Assembly: GCF_009765975.1 (NCBI RefSeq)
Contig: NZ_LMUJ01000079.1
Coordinates: 109,930-145,886, forward strand
Length of the DNA stretch: 35,957 bases
Reading direction: 5' to 3'
Source: Acidisphaera sp. S103
Lineage (GTDB): Bacteria > Pseudomonadota > Alphaproteobacteria > Acetobacterales > Acetobacteraceae
The first letter of the stretch is position 1; every line of letters starts with the position of its first letter. Both the position numbers and the translations under genes were made by a program. The notes beneath the pieces are model-generated. The model made no database searches. It was not told the origin of the DNA and saw only the letters and a list, made by a program, of their open reading frames with translations. This document shows positions 1 through 9,296 of the stretch, piece by piece.

Positions 1-1
1 G

Positions 2-796
2 GGCCTGATCCGCGACGGCGAACCGCAATCATGGTCGTCGCTGCTGACCACGCTGGCCGGCCAGCGCGATACCCTGGGTCGTGGCACCGGATTTCGGATC
101 CTGACCGGCACCACCACGTCACCCACCTTCATCCGGAAAATCGCTACGATGAAGCAACTATACCCCGAGATGCGCTGGCACCGCTGGGACCCGGTCTCTC
201 GCGATGCCGTGCGCGCCGGGGCGATCATGGCGTACGGGCAGCCGGTGGAGATCGTGCCGAAGCTGGATGCGACCGATCTTCTCGTCACCATCGACAGCGA
301 CCTGCTGGACTCCGCACCCGGCCACCTGCGCTTCGCCCTGGATTTCGCCGCTCGGCGCAACCCGGCTCGAACCGGCCGCATGAGCCGATCTTACGCGATC
401 GAACTGACGCCGACGCTGACCGGTGTCGCTGCGGATGATCGTTTTGTCACCAGTCCCCGCGATCTGGTGCGGATCGTTCCGGCCCTGGCGGCGGCGGTCC
501 TGCGGGGCGAGACTCCATCGGACATGCCCGGATGGTTCGCGCCGCTGGTCGCCGACATGAAGGCGGCACACGGGCGGGCCTTCATCCACGCCGGACCGCA
601 CCAGCCGGCGGGAACCCACGCCCTGGTGCATGCGACGAATGAGGCGCTGGGTGGCCGCGGCGCGACCTACACGCTGATCGATCCGGTGGAGGCCGAGGCG
701 GCGCCGATGCAGAAGTGCATCCCACCGGTCGCGTGGCGGGACGGCATCATCACGTTCTCGTGGCGCCAAAAAGCAATTTTGATAAACCCCAACTGA
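2..796 (+). pseudogene. ActB-like molybdopterin oxidoreductase, partial and 3'-truncated
   Basis: The frame is open from the window edge, so the 5' end lies outside. The visible part resembles the large molybdopterin/iron-sulfur subunit (ActB-like) of alternative complex III quinol oxidoreductases. Supporting stretches are a TGTTTSPT segment, then LYPEMRWHRWDPVSRDAVRAG, then DSDLLDSAPGHLRFALDFAARR, then IELTPTLTG. Proteins of this family normally run on for several hundred residues past this point. Here family-like sequence stops near position 700 (after DPVEAEAAPM), and the frame ends after about 30 unrelated residues at 796. No iron-sulfur cysteine cluster is present in what remains. I read it as the stump of a broken gene next to a recombination or deletion junction. 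The family call is from recognition of conserved stretches and is fairly secure; the pseudogene call depends on the missing C-terminus. Confidence 0.6.
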
Positions 797-954
797 CACA
801 ACGCGGACCGGCCACCGCCGGCGATCCACACTCATAAAGAGGTTCCATTTTACCCACCTTCGATTCGCCGCAGTCCTGTCCACGGGATTTGACCGGACTG
901 CCGCATTGCCGGACCATCGGGACCAGAGAGAGACGTCCGGTAAGAAGCAAAGCG

Positions 955-2493
955 ATGGCGACCCAGGCTCAGCCGATTCCAATGACCGATGCCGTTCCGC
1001 ATCGGGCGATGATCACCCTGTGTGCAATCGGCGCCACCCTGCTGCAGTCGCTGGATCAGACCATCGCCAACGTTGCGCTGCCGTACATGCAGGGCAGTTT
1101 CTCGGCCAGCTATGACGAAATCACCTGGGTCCTGACCTCCTACATCACCGCCGCGGCGATCATGACCGCCCCGGTCGGCTGGATGGCCGCGCGCTTCGGC
1201 CGCAAGCCGCTGTTCGTCGGCTGCATCATCGGCTTCACGATCGCCTCCATGCTGTGCGGCGCCGCCCAGTCGCTGGCGCAGATCGTTGGCTTCCGCTTGT
1301 TGCAGGGGATGTGCAGCGCGGCGCTGGTACCGCTGTCCCAGGCAACCCTGCTGGACATCTACCCCGAGGAGCGACGCGGTTTCGCCATGGCGGTCTGGGG
1401 CATGGGCGTGATGATCGGTCCGATCATGGGGCCGACCCTCGGCGGCTTCCTCACCGAACATTACGACTGGCGCTGGGTTTTCTACATCAACCTGCCATTC
1501 GGCATTCTCGCCACCGTCGGCCTGATGATTTTCCTGCCATCCACGCTCGGCGTGAACCGGTTGCGCTTCGACTGGCTTGGCTTCGCCATGCTGTCCATCG
1601 GCATCGGCGCCCTACAGCTTCTGCTGGACCGCGGCGAGGACCTGGACTGGTTCTATTCCAAGGAGATCATCATCGAGGGGATCCTCGCGGGCCTCGGGTT
1701 CTATCTGTTCCTCGTCCATCTGTTCTCCAACCGCCAGCCGCTGCTGCGCCCCGCCCTGTTCCGGGACAGGAACTTCGCCACCGGCCTGGTGATGATGTTC
1801 GCCGTGGGCACGCTGCTCGTTTCCAGCCTGGCGCTGATGACCCCGTGGCTTCAGGTCCTCAGCAATTATCCGGTGGAGACGGCCGGCATGATCATGGCAC
1901 CTCGGGGCTTGGGCAACCTGGCGTCCATCATCGTCGCCGGCCGTATGTCAAACCGTATGGATCCCCGCTACCTGGTGGGCATGGGACTGCTCATGGTCTG
2001 CGGTTCGTACTACATCATGACCGGTTGGACCCCCGACGTGTCCCAGGGCGAGATCATCGCGACGATCATGCTGCAAGGCGCCGGGATGGGCCTGATCTTC
2101 ACGCCCTTGCAGGTCCTGGCCTTCGCGACCGTGTCGCCGGTGTTGCGAACCGAGGGCGCGTCGCTGTTCAACCTGCTGCGCAACATCGGGGCCGCCATCG
2201 GCGTTTCGGTGACGTCCACGATGTTGGCACGCAACACGCAGAGGCTGCACGAGATGATCGGCGGAAATCTGACCCCCTTCAATCGTGCCCTGGCCGCGGT
2301 TGGCGCCTTCGACCCCGCAACCCGCCATGGCGCCGCGCTGCTGGACCAGACGGTCAGCCAACAGGCACAGATCATCGCCTATGCCGACGACTATGTCTTG
2401 CTGATCTGCACGATCCTGCCGTCGATCCTGCTGCTTCTGTTCATGCACCGGCCGTCGCGAGGCAGCATGATGGCGGCGGAGCCGGTGGAGTAG
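955..2493 (+). CDS. MFS multidrug efflux transporter, DHA2 (EmrB/QacA) family
   Basis: A 512-residue inner-membrane protein with the length and about 14 hydrophobic segments expected of the DHA2 drug:H+ antiporter group. Typical marks are LDQTIANVALPYMQG in the first helix, the motif-A-like region GWMAARFGRKPLF after helix 2, and GPIMGPTLGGFLTEHYDWRWVFYINLPFG around helix 5 (motif C). The start at 955 is preferred over an in-frame upstream codon at 889 because it follows an AAGAAG stretch and the upstream residues are not membrane-like. No EmrA-type membrane-fusion partner and no regulator gene adjoin it. It stands alone between the ActB remnant and the metE riboswitch. Substrate cannot be told from sequence. 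Confidence 0.9.
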   Translation: MATQAQPIPMTDAVPHRAMITLCAIGATLLQSLDQTIANVALPYMQGSFSASYDEITWVLTSYITAAAIMTAPVGWMAARFGRKPLFVGCIIGFTIASMLCGAAQSLAQIVGFRLLQGMCSAALVPLSQATLLDIYPEERRGFAMAVWGMGVMIGPIMGPTLGGFLTEHYDWRWVFYINLPFGILATVGLMIFLPSTLGVNRLRFDWLGFAMLSIGIGALQLLLDRGEDLDWFYSKEIIIEGILAGLGFYLFLVHLFSNRQPLLRPALFRDRNFATGLVMMFAVGTLLVSSLALMTPWLQVLSNYPVETAGMIMAPRGLGNLASIIVAGRMSNRMDPRYLVGMGLLMVCGSYYIMTGWTPDVSQGEIIATIMLQGAGMGLIFTPLQVLAFATVSPVLRTEGASLFNLLRNIGAAIGVSVTSTMLARNTQRLHEMIGGNLTPFNRALAAVGAFDPATRHGAALLDQTVSQQAQIIAYADDYVLLICTILPSILLLLFMHRPSRGSMMAAEPVE

Positions 2494-2570
2494 CCAGCGT
2501 CCGCCGCCGCATCGCCAGGTGAGTCAGTTCCTCTTGCAAATCATCATCACATAAAGTTATCCTTATATGT

Positions 2571-2780
2571 CGATGGTCCCGCGCGAGCGGGTGAAAAGGG
2601 AACACCGTGAGTCTCGGCAGGACCAATGGTCCGGAGGCAAGTCGGTGGCTGCCCCCGCAACTGTCAGCGGTAAGCCATTGGTCCGTCCGCCTTCTCCGGA
2701 AGGTGGGGTCACTGAGCCCGTTCGGGTTCGGGAAGACAGGACCAAGGGCGTTGACCCGCCAGCCAGGAGACCTGCCATCG
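2571..2780 (+). promoter_or_regulatory. Cobalamin (B12) riboswitch aptamer upstream of metE
   Basis: Conserved class features occur in order: AAAAGGGAACACCGTGA at about 2593-2610, the core CTGCCCCCGCAACTGT at about 2649-2664, GGGAAGAC at about 2730, and the B12 box AGCCAGGAGACCTGCC at 2761-2776. The outer P1 helix is visible as CGATGG (2571-2576) pairing with CCATCG (2775-2780). A CACCG/CGGTG pairing closes the inner domain. It sits about 100 nt before the B12-independent methionine synthase start. The family logic is that B12 binding turns metE off when the B12-dependent enzyme can work. No strong intrinsic terminator is seen between aptamer and start, so control of translation or a less obvious expression platform is likely. 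Confidence 0.95.
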
Positions 2781-2865
2781 TCGCGCGAACCAATGCCGCC
2801 GATCGGGGTGAGTCGGGGGCTGGAGATGATTGATGACGACCCAATCGAACGGCATGTCCGCTGGT

Positions 2866-2872
2866 AGGAGGC
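2866..2872 (+). promoter_or_regulatory. metE ribosome binding site
   Basis: TAGGAGG lies 4 nt before the ATG at 2877 and fixes the metE start. It is the probable target if the upstream riboswitch acts on translation. Confidence 0.7.
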
Positions 2873-2876
2873 CCGC

Positions 2877-5180
2877 ATGACGCTGGCCAGCAATCTCGGC
2901 TTCCCCCGCATCGGGCGCCGGCGTGAACTGAAAACCGCACTGGAGGCGTTCTGGTCCGGCGACACCGGCGCCGCCGAACTGGAAGCGTCCGCCGCTGCGC
3001 TCCGCACCCGCCATTGGAAGTTGCAGGCCGGCGCCGGCATCGCCCATGTGCCGTCCGGCGAGTTCGCCCTGTACGACCACGTGCTCGACACCGCCTGCAT
3101 GCTGGGCGCTATCCCGCCGGGCTACGGCTGGTCGGAGGGGAAGGTGTCGCTCAGCACCTATTTTGCCCTGGCCCGGGGCACCAGCGCGGCGGATGCCCCC
3201 GGCCTGCCGGCGATGGAAATGACCAAATGGTTCGACACCAACTACCACTATCTGGTCCCCAGGCTGTCGGCCGGCCAGCGCTTCACGCTGACATCCAATC
3301 GCCCATTGGAGCAGTTCCGCGAGGCAATGGCGCTGCCCATGCGCACGCGTCCGGTCCTCCTCGGCCCGGTCAGCTTCCTGCTGCTGTCGAAGACGACCGA
3401 CGGGTCCGACCCGCTCGATCTGCTCGATGCCCTGCTGCCGGTGTATGCCCAAATCCTGGCCGAACTGGCCGAGGCCGGCGCCGCCTGGGTGCAGATGGAC
3501 GAGCCCGTTCTGGCACTCGACCTGACGGATAAGGCCAGGCAGGCGTTCGTCCGCGCTTATCAGGCGTTCACTACGGCGCCGGAGATCCTTCTGACCAGCT
3601 ACTTCGGACCGCTGGGCGGCAATCTCGCGACCGCCGCCACTCTTCCGGTGGCTGGTTTGCACATCGATCTGGTTCGCGGTGCCGCAGAACTGGACGCCGT
3701 GCTCGACGCCCTGCCGCCGGAGCGTTGGCTGTCGCTGGGCATCGTCGATGGCCGCAACGTCTGGCGCACCGACCTCCGCACCGCGCTGGCCACCCTGCGG
3801 CGCGTCGCCGCGGTTCGCGGCACCCGTCGCTTGATGGTGGCACCATCGTGCAGCTTGCTCCACGTGCCGGTCGATCTCGCCCAGGAGTCCGCATTGGACG
3901 CCGACGTGAAGGGTTGGCTGGCCTTCGCCACGCAGAAACTGGATGAAGTCGCCGCCCTCGCGCGCGGCCTTGACGAGGGCGATACGGCGATCGCCGCCCA
4001 ACTGGCCGCCAGCGATGCAGCGGTACGGGCCCGGCAGGCCAGTCCCCGCGTGCATCGGACGGAGGTGGCGGTTCGGCTGACCGGGGCGACCGAGACGATG
4101 CGGCAACGCACCAGCCCGTATGCGCAACGGCGGGAAGCCCAGCAGGCGAAACTGCGTCTTCCACTGTTTCCGACCACGACAATCGGGTCCTTTCCGCAAA
4201 CGGCCGCGGTTCGCCAGGCCCGAGCCGCACTGGTTCGGCGGAATATTACACACGAGACGTACGAAACGACGATCGAAGGCTGGATCGACGACGCGGTCCG
4301 CTGGCAGGAGGAACTCGGTCTGGACGTGCTGGTGCATGGCGAGTTCGAACGCAACGACATGGTCAAGTATTTCGGCGAACAACTCAGCGGCTATGCCTTC
4401 ACCCAGCACGGCTGGGTGCAATCCTACGGCAGCCGCTGCGTCGCCCCGCCGATCATCTGGGGCGACGTCTCGCGCCCGGCACCGATGACCGTCCGCTGGT
4501 CGGCCTACGCGCAGTCCAAAACCGATCGGCCGATGAAGGGCATGCTGACCGGACCGGTGACCATGCTGCAATGGTCGTTCGTCCGCGACGACATTCCCCG
4601 GTCCGAAACGTGCCGGCAGATCGCCCTGGCGATCCGTGATGAGGTGACCGATCTGGAGGCCGCCGGCATCGCGGTGATCCAGGTCGACGAACCGGCGTTC
4701 CGGGAGGGTCTGCCGCTGCGCCACGCCGATTGGGCGGCCTATCTGGACTGGGCCGTCGCGTGCTTCCGTCTGGCGACATGCTGCGTGCGGGATGACACCA
4801 GTATCCACACTCATATGTGCTACTCGGAATTCAACGACATCATGCCGGCGATCGCCGATATGGACGCCGACGCGATTTCCATCGAAACGACACGCAGCCG
4901 GATGGAACTGCTGGATGCGTTCGTGCCGGGGCAGGGCGGTGGGACAGCCGGCTATCCCGCCGAGATCGGCCCGGGCGTGTGGGACATCCACAGCCCTCGC
5001 GTGCCAGACACGCGGGAGATGGTGGAGCTTCTGGGTCTCGCCCGGCAGCGGCTGGAGGACTGGCAGATCTGGGTCAATCCCGATTGCGGCCTAAAAACCC
5101 GCAAATGGGAAGAAGTCAGACCCGCTCTGAAGAGTCTGGTCGATGCCGCGCGTGAGGTTCGGCGGCAGGCGGCGATCTAG
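2877..5180 (+). CDS. metE: Cobalamin-independent methionine synthase MetE
   Basis: Encodes 5-methyltetrahydropteroyltriglutamate--homocysteine S-methyltransferase, the last step of methionine synthesis without B12, in the cytoplasm. The 767 residues match the usual length of the two-domain enzyme. The N-terminus NLGFPRIGRRRELK is the family's opening motif. The catalytic C-terminal domain carries the zinc ligands: His646 and Cys648 in HTHMCYSEF, and Cys737 in NPDCGLKTRKW. The segment FPTTTIGSFPQT near residue 430 marks the start of the second domain. The start at 2877 has TAGGAGG just upstream. Expression is expected to be repressed by B12 through the riboswitch at 2571-2780, which implies (not shown here) that the genome also has the B12-dependent MetH. 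Nothing looks damaged. Confidence 0.97.
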   Translation: MTLASNLGFPRIGRRRELKTALEAFWSGDTGAAELEASAAALRTRHWKLQAGAGIAHVPSGEFALYDHVLDTACMLGAIPPGYGWSEGKVSLSTYFALARGTSAADAPGLPAMEMTKWFDTNYHYLVPRLSAGQRFTLTSNRPLEQFREAMALPMRTRPVLLGPVSFLLLSKTTDGSDPLDLLDALLPVYAQILAELAEAGAAWVQMDEPVLALDLTDKARQAFVRAYQAFTTAPEILLTSYFGPLGGNLATAATLPVAGLHIDLVRGAAELDAVLDALPPERWLSLGIVDGRNVWRTDLRTALATLRRVAAVRGTRRLMVAPSCSLLHVPVDLAQESALDADVKGWLAFATQKLDEVAALARGLDEGDTAIAAQLAASDAAVRARQASPRVHRTEVAVRLTGATETMRQRTSPYAQRREAQQAKLRLPLFPTTTIGSFPQTAAVRQARAALVRRNITHETYETTIEGWIDDAVRWQEELGLDVLVHGEFERNDMVKYFGEQLSGYAFTQHGWVQSYGSRCVAPPIIWGDVSRPAPMTVRWSAYAQSKTDRPMKGMLTGPVTMLQWSFVRDDIPRSETCRQIALAIRDEVTDLEAAGIAVIQVDEPAFREGLPLRHADWAAYLDWAVACFRLATCCVRDDTSIHTHMCYSEFNDIMPAIADMDADAISIETTRSRMELLDAFVPGQGGGTAGYPAEIGPGVWDIHSPRVPDTREMVELLGLARQRLEDWQIWVNPDCGLKTRKWEEVRPALKSLVDAAREVRRQAAI

Positions 5181-5220
5181 GGCAGGGTGGGGGCGGCCAG
5201 CGGCTTCCCCCGTTCGCAGC

Positions 5221-6621
5221 TCACAGTAACGCCAGAAACGCCTTCACATGGTTCACGGCATCAGCCACCGCCGCCCCGACGGTCGGCTGGTTCGGCGCCG
5301 TATCCGGCACCGCGGCGAGACGCTTCACATGCGTATCGACATTCGCACCGGCCGTCGGAAGCTGTAGCGCGGCCGTGCTCAACGCGGTCTGCATCCCGTT
5401 CGGCGCCGCCGCGGCCGCTGCCGTCAGTTCCGCTGTCGTCGGTGTCGGCTCCGCCGCTACGATGGACGCCGGCCCGTCATTGGTGCCGTCGCCGCTCAAT
5501 GCATGCATCAGATCCGGGGCTGCCGCGTCACGCGGGGTCAAGGACCGGAACGGAAACAGTTGTCGTAACGTCGCGATGATCGAGGTGTGGTCGAACGGCG
5601 TAGCGCCCGTCGGCCGGATCACAGACCCTTTCGGCACCCATGGCGAAACGATCACCGCCGGCACCCGCACGCCGAACGAACTGAAGTCGAACCCGTTCGG
5701 CGTCTGCCCGCCGGGTGGCGTGGCGGCGGGCGGCACCACATGGTCGTAGCAGCCGCCATGTTCGTCGTAGGTGATGATCAGCAGGGTGTTCCGCCACCCC
5801 GGCCCATGACGCACCGCGTTATAGACCGATGCGATCAGCGCCTCCCCATAGGCGATGTTGTGCGGCGGATGCTGGTCGTTCGGCATCGTCTGCAGCACCG
5901 GATTGGCGAAATAGCGCGGCTCGATGAAGCTATAGGCCGGCAGGCTGCCGCTCGCCGCATCGCGGATGAACTCGTCGTTGAAGTGGCGGAAACACGCGGC
6001 CCGCCCCCACAGCCGCGCCAACGTGGCCGACTGGGGAAAGTCATGAAAATACACGCGCCACGGGACTTTCGCATCGTCCTCCAGCCGGTTGAACACGGTT
6101 TCCATCAGGTAGGGAAAGTGCGTCGGTGAATTGTTCACATACCCATTCGCGGTCGCGGTATGGGCGAAGAACCGGTTCGGCCAGGTCTGGCAGGGGGCCG
6201 AGGCATGCCAGCGATCCGACACCCCGAACGCCCTGGCCAACTGGCTCAGCACCGGTATTTCATCGGGCGTGAAGTAGTGCATCACCGCAGCCGGGTCATG
6301 CGGACCGTCTTTCGCTGGCTGTTGCATATAGTTGTCGACGAACCCACCCATCGCCACCGCTGGATCCCCCACGCCGTGGATCTGCATATGGATGTCGGTG
6401 AACAACTCGCCGGGATCGGGGGTCGGGATGCAGGCGGCGTCCGGCGTCATCGCCGCTGATTTCCACACCGGTATCGGCACCGGCCCATCCGCCTTGTGCC
6501 AAATGTTCCGCTCCGAACCCGTCAGTCCGTCGAACGTCTCGCTATGCGGAGACAGCATCCCCAGCATGCTGTCGAAAGACCGGTTCTCCAGCATCAGAAC
6601 CACGACGTGCTTAATGTCCAT
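5221..6621 (-). CDS. Phosphoesterase family protein (phospholipase C / acid phosphatase type)
   Basis: A 466-residue protein of the bacterial phosphoesterase family (PF04185) that includes phospholipase C and AcpA-type acid phosphatases. The N-terminus reads MDIKHVVVLMLENRSFDSML; the ENRSFD motif (residues 12-17) supplies metal ligands in this family. Further marks are SDRWHASAPCQTWPNRFF, TYDEHGGCYDHV and VRVPAVIVSPWV. The start at 6621 is chosen because GGGGGGAA lies just upstream and the family motif begins immediately. Longer readings would run into the divergent monooxygenase gene. No signal peptide is visible, which is odd for a family that is often exported. The C-terminal 80 residues are Ala/Thr-rich and not recognisable. 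It is convergent with metE. Substrate is unknown. Confidence 0.85.
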   Translation of the reverse strand: MDIKHVVVLMLENRSFDSMLGMLSPHSETFDGLTGSERNIWHKADGPVPIPVWKSAAMTPDAACIPTPDPGELFTDIHMQIHGVGDPAVAMGGFVDNYMQQPAKDGPHDPAAVMHYFTPDEIPVLSQLARAFGVSDRWHASAPCQTWPNRFFAHTATANGYVNNSPTHFPYLMETVFNRLEDDAKVPWRVYFHDFPQSATLARLWGRAACFRHFNDEFIRDAASGSLPAYSFIEPRYFANPVLQTMPNDQHPPHNIAYGEALIASVYNAVRHGPGWRNTLLIITYDEHGGCYDHVVPPAATPPGGQTPNGFDFSSFGVRVPAVIVSPWVPKGSVIRPTGATPFDHTSIIATLRQLFPFRSLTPRDAAAPDLMHALSGDGTNDGPASIVAAEPTPTTAELTAAAAAAPNGMQTALSTAALQLPTAGANVDTHVKRLAAVPDTAPNQPTVGAAVADAVNHVKAFLALL

Positions 6622-6751
6622 ACCGATGTTCCCCCCGGGTGCCCGCCGATCAAACCCGAAATCGCCGCCGCCTGTCCACGGCCGTAGCGAAACCCCTCGG
6701 CTTGGCGAGCGCCGCGAAACCGGACACCATGCCGGCTGACGGAGGATATCC

Positions 6752-7888
6752 ATGACATCTCGAAAACCCCACATCGCCATCATCGGGGCAGGCATCGGCG
6801 GGCTGACGGCTGCGGCGTGCCTGCGCCGCATCGGCATCGACGCGCACATCTACGAGCAGGCGAGGGGCTTCACGCGTCTGGGTGCCGGCATCCAGCAGGC
6901 GCCCAATTCCATCCGGGTCCTCTACGCTCTGGGCCTGAAAGACAAATTCCTCGCCCAGGCGTTCCAGCCCGAGTCAAACGACTCCCGCGATCACGACACC
7001 GGCAAACTCACCAATTCCCAGCCGCTCGGGCAGTCCATCCTCGACCGCCATGGGGTGCCATATTTCCTGATGCACCGGGGCGATCTGCACGCGATGCTGG
7101 CCGACCTCGTGCCGCCCGATGTCGTCAGCCTGAACCACAAGCTGGACGGCCTGGATCACGCCCCGGACGGCACTGTCCGCATGACGTTCACCAACGGCGA
7201 GACGAAACAAGCCGACGCGGTGATCGGCGCCGATGGCGTCCATTCCGTGGTGCGCGAATTCATGCTGGGCAAGGAACAACCACGTTTCACCGGCCGAGTC
7301 GCCTACCGTACCGTCTTTCCGGCCGCATTGCTGGGCAACGCGCAACCCTACCCATGCGTCAAGTGGTGGGGACCCGACCGTCACATCGTCAGCTACTACG
7401 TCAATCCCCGCCGCGACGAACTCTACTTCGTGACCAGCACGCCGGAGCCGGAGTTCGACGTCGAATCATGGTCCGCCAAGGGCGACCTCGCCACGTTGCG
7501 CGCCGCCTACGACACGTTCCACCCGCAGGTCCGAACCATTCTCGCGGCCTGCCCGGACGTCCACAAATGGGCACTGGTGGAACGCGATCCGCTGCCGAAA
7601 TGGGTCGACGGCAATGTCGCCCTCCTCGGCGACGCCTGCCACCCGATGACACCGTACATGGCGCAGGGTGCCTCAACCTCGATCGAGGACGGTGCCATCC
7701 TCTCCCGCTGTCTCGACGGCGTGGACCGCGACGGCCTGCACGACGCCCTGCTGCGCTACGAAGCGACCCGCAAGCCGCGCACCAGCCGCATCCAGCAGAC
7801 CTCGGCACAGAACACCTGGCTCAAAGAACCGCACGATGCCGACTGGGTCTACGGCTACGACTCATGGACGGTCCCTCTGGCCAACTGA
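6752..7888 (+). CDS. FAD-dependent aromatic monooxygenase (salicylate hydroxylase-like)
   Basis: A 378-residue single-component flavoprotein hydroxylase of the PHBH/salicylate hydroxylase group, using NAD(P)H and O2 on an aromatic substrate. The dinucleotide fold GAGIGG is at residues 12-17. The DG motif region GADGVHSVVRE is around Asp161. The second FAD motif GDACHPMTPYMAQG begins at Gly293-Asp294. The ATG at 6752 follows GGAGG at about 6740. It is divergent from the phosphoesterase with a 130-bp gap, and no ring-cleavage or other aromatic-pathway genes adjoin it. The exact substrate (salicylate, 3- or 4-hydroxybenzoate, or a pigment precursor) is not resolvable; the family call is firm. 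Confidence 0.88.
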   Translation: MTSRKPHIAIIGAGIGGLTAAACLRRIGIDAHIYEQARGFTRLGAGIQQAPNSIRVLYALGLKDKFLAQAFQPESNDSRDHDTGKLTNSQPLGQSILDRHGVPYFLMHRGDLHAMLADLVPPDVVSLNHKLDGLDHAPDGTVRMTFTNGETKQADAVIGADGVHSVVREFMLGKEQPRFTGRVAYRTVFPAALLGNAQPYPCVKWWGPDRHIVSYYVNPRRDELYFVTSTPEPEFDVESWSAKGDLATLRAAYDTFHPQVRTILAACPDVHKWALVERDPLPKWVDGNVALLGDACHPMTPYMAQGASTSIEDGAILSRCLDGVDRDGLHDALLRYEATRKPRTSRIQQTSAQNTWLKEPHDADWVYGYDSWTVPLAN

Positions 7889-7931
7889 CACCATGCTTCA
7901 CGGGATCGTTACGATGTGCTAGGGTTCGGCC

Positions 7932-8180
7932 ATGCGTCGAACCACCGCGATCGTCCTGGTGTTGATGGGGGGAGGCCTCGCGCTGGTCTCCGGCCGGACG
8001 GTCGGCAAATGCCAGGAAGCCCAGCGAAACCACACGGCGGATGCGGATACGATCTGCCGTCAGTTCGGCGGCCATGGCGGCGCCAGCGCGGTCGGTTATA
8101 GCCGCGGTTGGACCCGCGGCACCATCGCCTCGGTGGTGCGCGGTGGTTTCGGCGGCTTTCACGGCGGCAGAGGGTCCTGA
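7932..8180 (+). CDS. Small exported/anchored protein, shortened YgiB/DUF1190-like
   Basis: An 82-residue protein with an N-terminal hydrophobic segment (residues 5-20) after two arginines, then a Cys-containing segment (KCQEAQRNH, ICRQFGG) and a Gly/Arg-rich tail ending VVRGGFGGFHGGRGS. The Cys pattern, the FGG segment and the RGGFG tail resemble the much longer YgiB/YjfM (DUF1190) proteins that accompany YgiC/YjfC ligases in enterobacteria. The match is by eye and partial. It lies 3 nt before the YgiC-like gene, so the two are probably co-transcribed. Family relation is inference; gene reality is supported by spacing, codon use and the signal-like N-terminus. Confidence 0.6.
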   Translation: MRRTTAIVLVLMGGGLALVSGRTVGKCQEAQRNHTADADTICRQFGGHGGASAVGYSRGWTRGTIASVVRGGFGGFHGGRGS

Positions 8181-8183
8181 CGC

Positions 8184-9296
8184 ATGCGCCGACACCGACT
8201 GACCCCCCGGCCGGATTGGCGGCAGCGTGCTCGGGCACTGGGTTTCGCCTATGCCGAGATCGCCGGCGAATCTTACTGGGACGAAACCGCCTGCTGGGAG
8301 TTTACCGCGGCCGAAGTCGACATCCTCGATGACGCCACTGCGGAACTGGAACGGCTGACCCGGTCGGCCGCCGAATATGCCATCCGCAACGGCCGCCATC
8401 AGACCCTGGGCATTCCGGAGTCCGTCTGGCCCCTGCTGGTGCGAAGCTGGGACCGCCAGGAACCGAGTCTCTACGGCCGCATGGATCTGCGCTGGGACGG
8501 CACCGGCCCGCCGAAACTGCTGGAATACAACGCCGACACGCCCACCTCGCTGTACGAATCCTCGGTCGTGCAATGGGAATGGCTTAGTTGCGCCTTTCCG
8601 GACGCGGATCAGTTCAATTCCATCCATGAGGCGCTGATCGCCGCATGGCCCACCCTGCGTCTGCCCCCAACCGTCCATTTCACTTGCAGCCGGGATTCCG
8701 AGGAAGACCGCGGCAACGTCGATTACCTGCGCGACACCGCGATCCAGGCCGGCCTCGATGCACCCTTCCTGAACATCGACGATATCGGCTGGGATGGAAG
8801 GCGCTTTCTCGATTTGCGCAATCAGGAGATCCGAGCGGCATTTAAGTTGTATCCGTGGGAAGCGATGCTGCGCGACTCATTCGGCGAACATATCGGCTCC
8901 TCCTCCACGCGCTGGATCGAACCGGCGTGGCGCCTGCTGCTATCCGGCAAGGGTATCCTGGCGCTGCTGTGGGAATTGTTCCCGGATCACCCGAACCTGT
9001 TGCCGGCGTTCCGCCAACCGAACAGGACCGGCGGCCTGGAAATCGCCAAACCGTTGTTCGGACGAGAAGGCAACAATATCACAGCGCCGGGCTGGCGGAC
9101 CGACGGTCCCTACGGTGCCGAAGGTTTCGTTCACCAGGCCTGGATGAAGCTGCCCCAGGTCGATGGCCGCTACGCGGTGATCGGCAGTTGGCTCATCGCG
9201 GGAGTGCCGCACGGCGTCGGCATCCGCGAGGACAGCACCCCGATCACTCGGGACACCAGCCGTTTCGTGCCCCATTTCTTCAGGAGCGTCGCATGA
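8184..9296 (+). CDS. Glutathionylspermidine synthase-like ATP-grasp ligase (YgiC/YjfC family)
   Basis: A 370-residue ATP-grasp protein matching the synthetase-only YgiC/YjfC branch of the glutathionylspermidine synthase family. It lacks the amidase domain of true Gsp synthetase. Family marks include SYWDETACWEFT near the N-terminus, LYGRMDLRWDG and KLLEYNADTPTSLYE (nucleotide/peptide-binding part), and C-terminal KPLFGREGNNI with EGFVHQAW and GVGIREDSTPITRDTSRFVPH. The true substrate of this branch is not established; glutathionylspermidine should not be assumed. The middle position between a DUF1190-like small protein and a DUF350 membrane protein mirrors the enterobacterial yjfL-yjfM-yjfC arrangement. 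The stop overlaps the next start as ATGA. Confidence 0.88.
   Translation: MRRHRLTPRPDWRQRARALGFAYAEIAGESYWDETACWEFTAAEVDILDDATAELERLTRSAAEYAIRNGRHQTLGIPESVWPLLVRSWDRQEPSLYGRMDLRWDGTGPPKLLEYNADTPTSLYESSVVQWEWLSCAFPDADQFNSIHEALIAAWPTLRLPPTVHFTCSRDSEEDRGNVDYLRDTAIQAGLDAPFLNIDDIGWDGRRFLDLRNQEIRAAFKLYPWEAMLRDSFGEHIGSSSTRWIEPAWRLLLSGKGILALLWELFPDHPNLLPAFRQPNRTGGLEIAKPLFGREGNNITAPGWRTDGPYGAEGFVHQAWMKLPQVDGRYAVIGSWLIAGVPHGVGIREDSTPITRDTSRFVPHFFRSVA

Noticed and set aside
2709..4991. 760-codon open frame antisense to metE
   Set aside because: Shadow of metE; no family resemblance and no start signals.
5181..5220. Bidirectional terminator between metE and the phosphoesterase gene
   Set aside because: Only a GGGGG/CCCCC stem with a 13-nt loop and no T tract on either strand; too weak to call.
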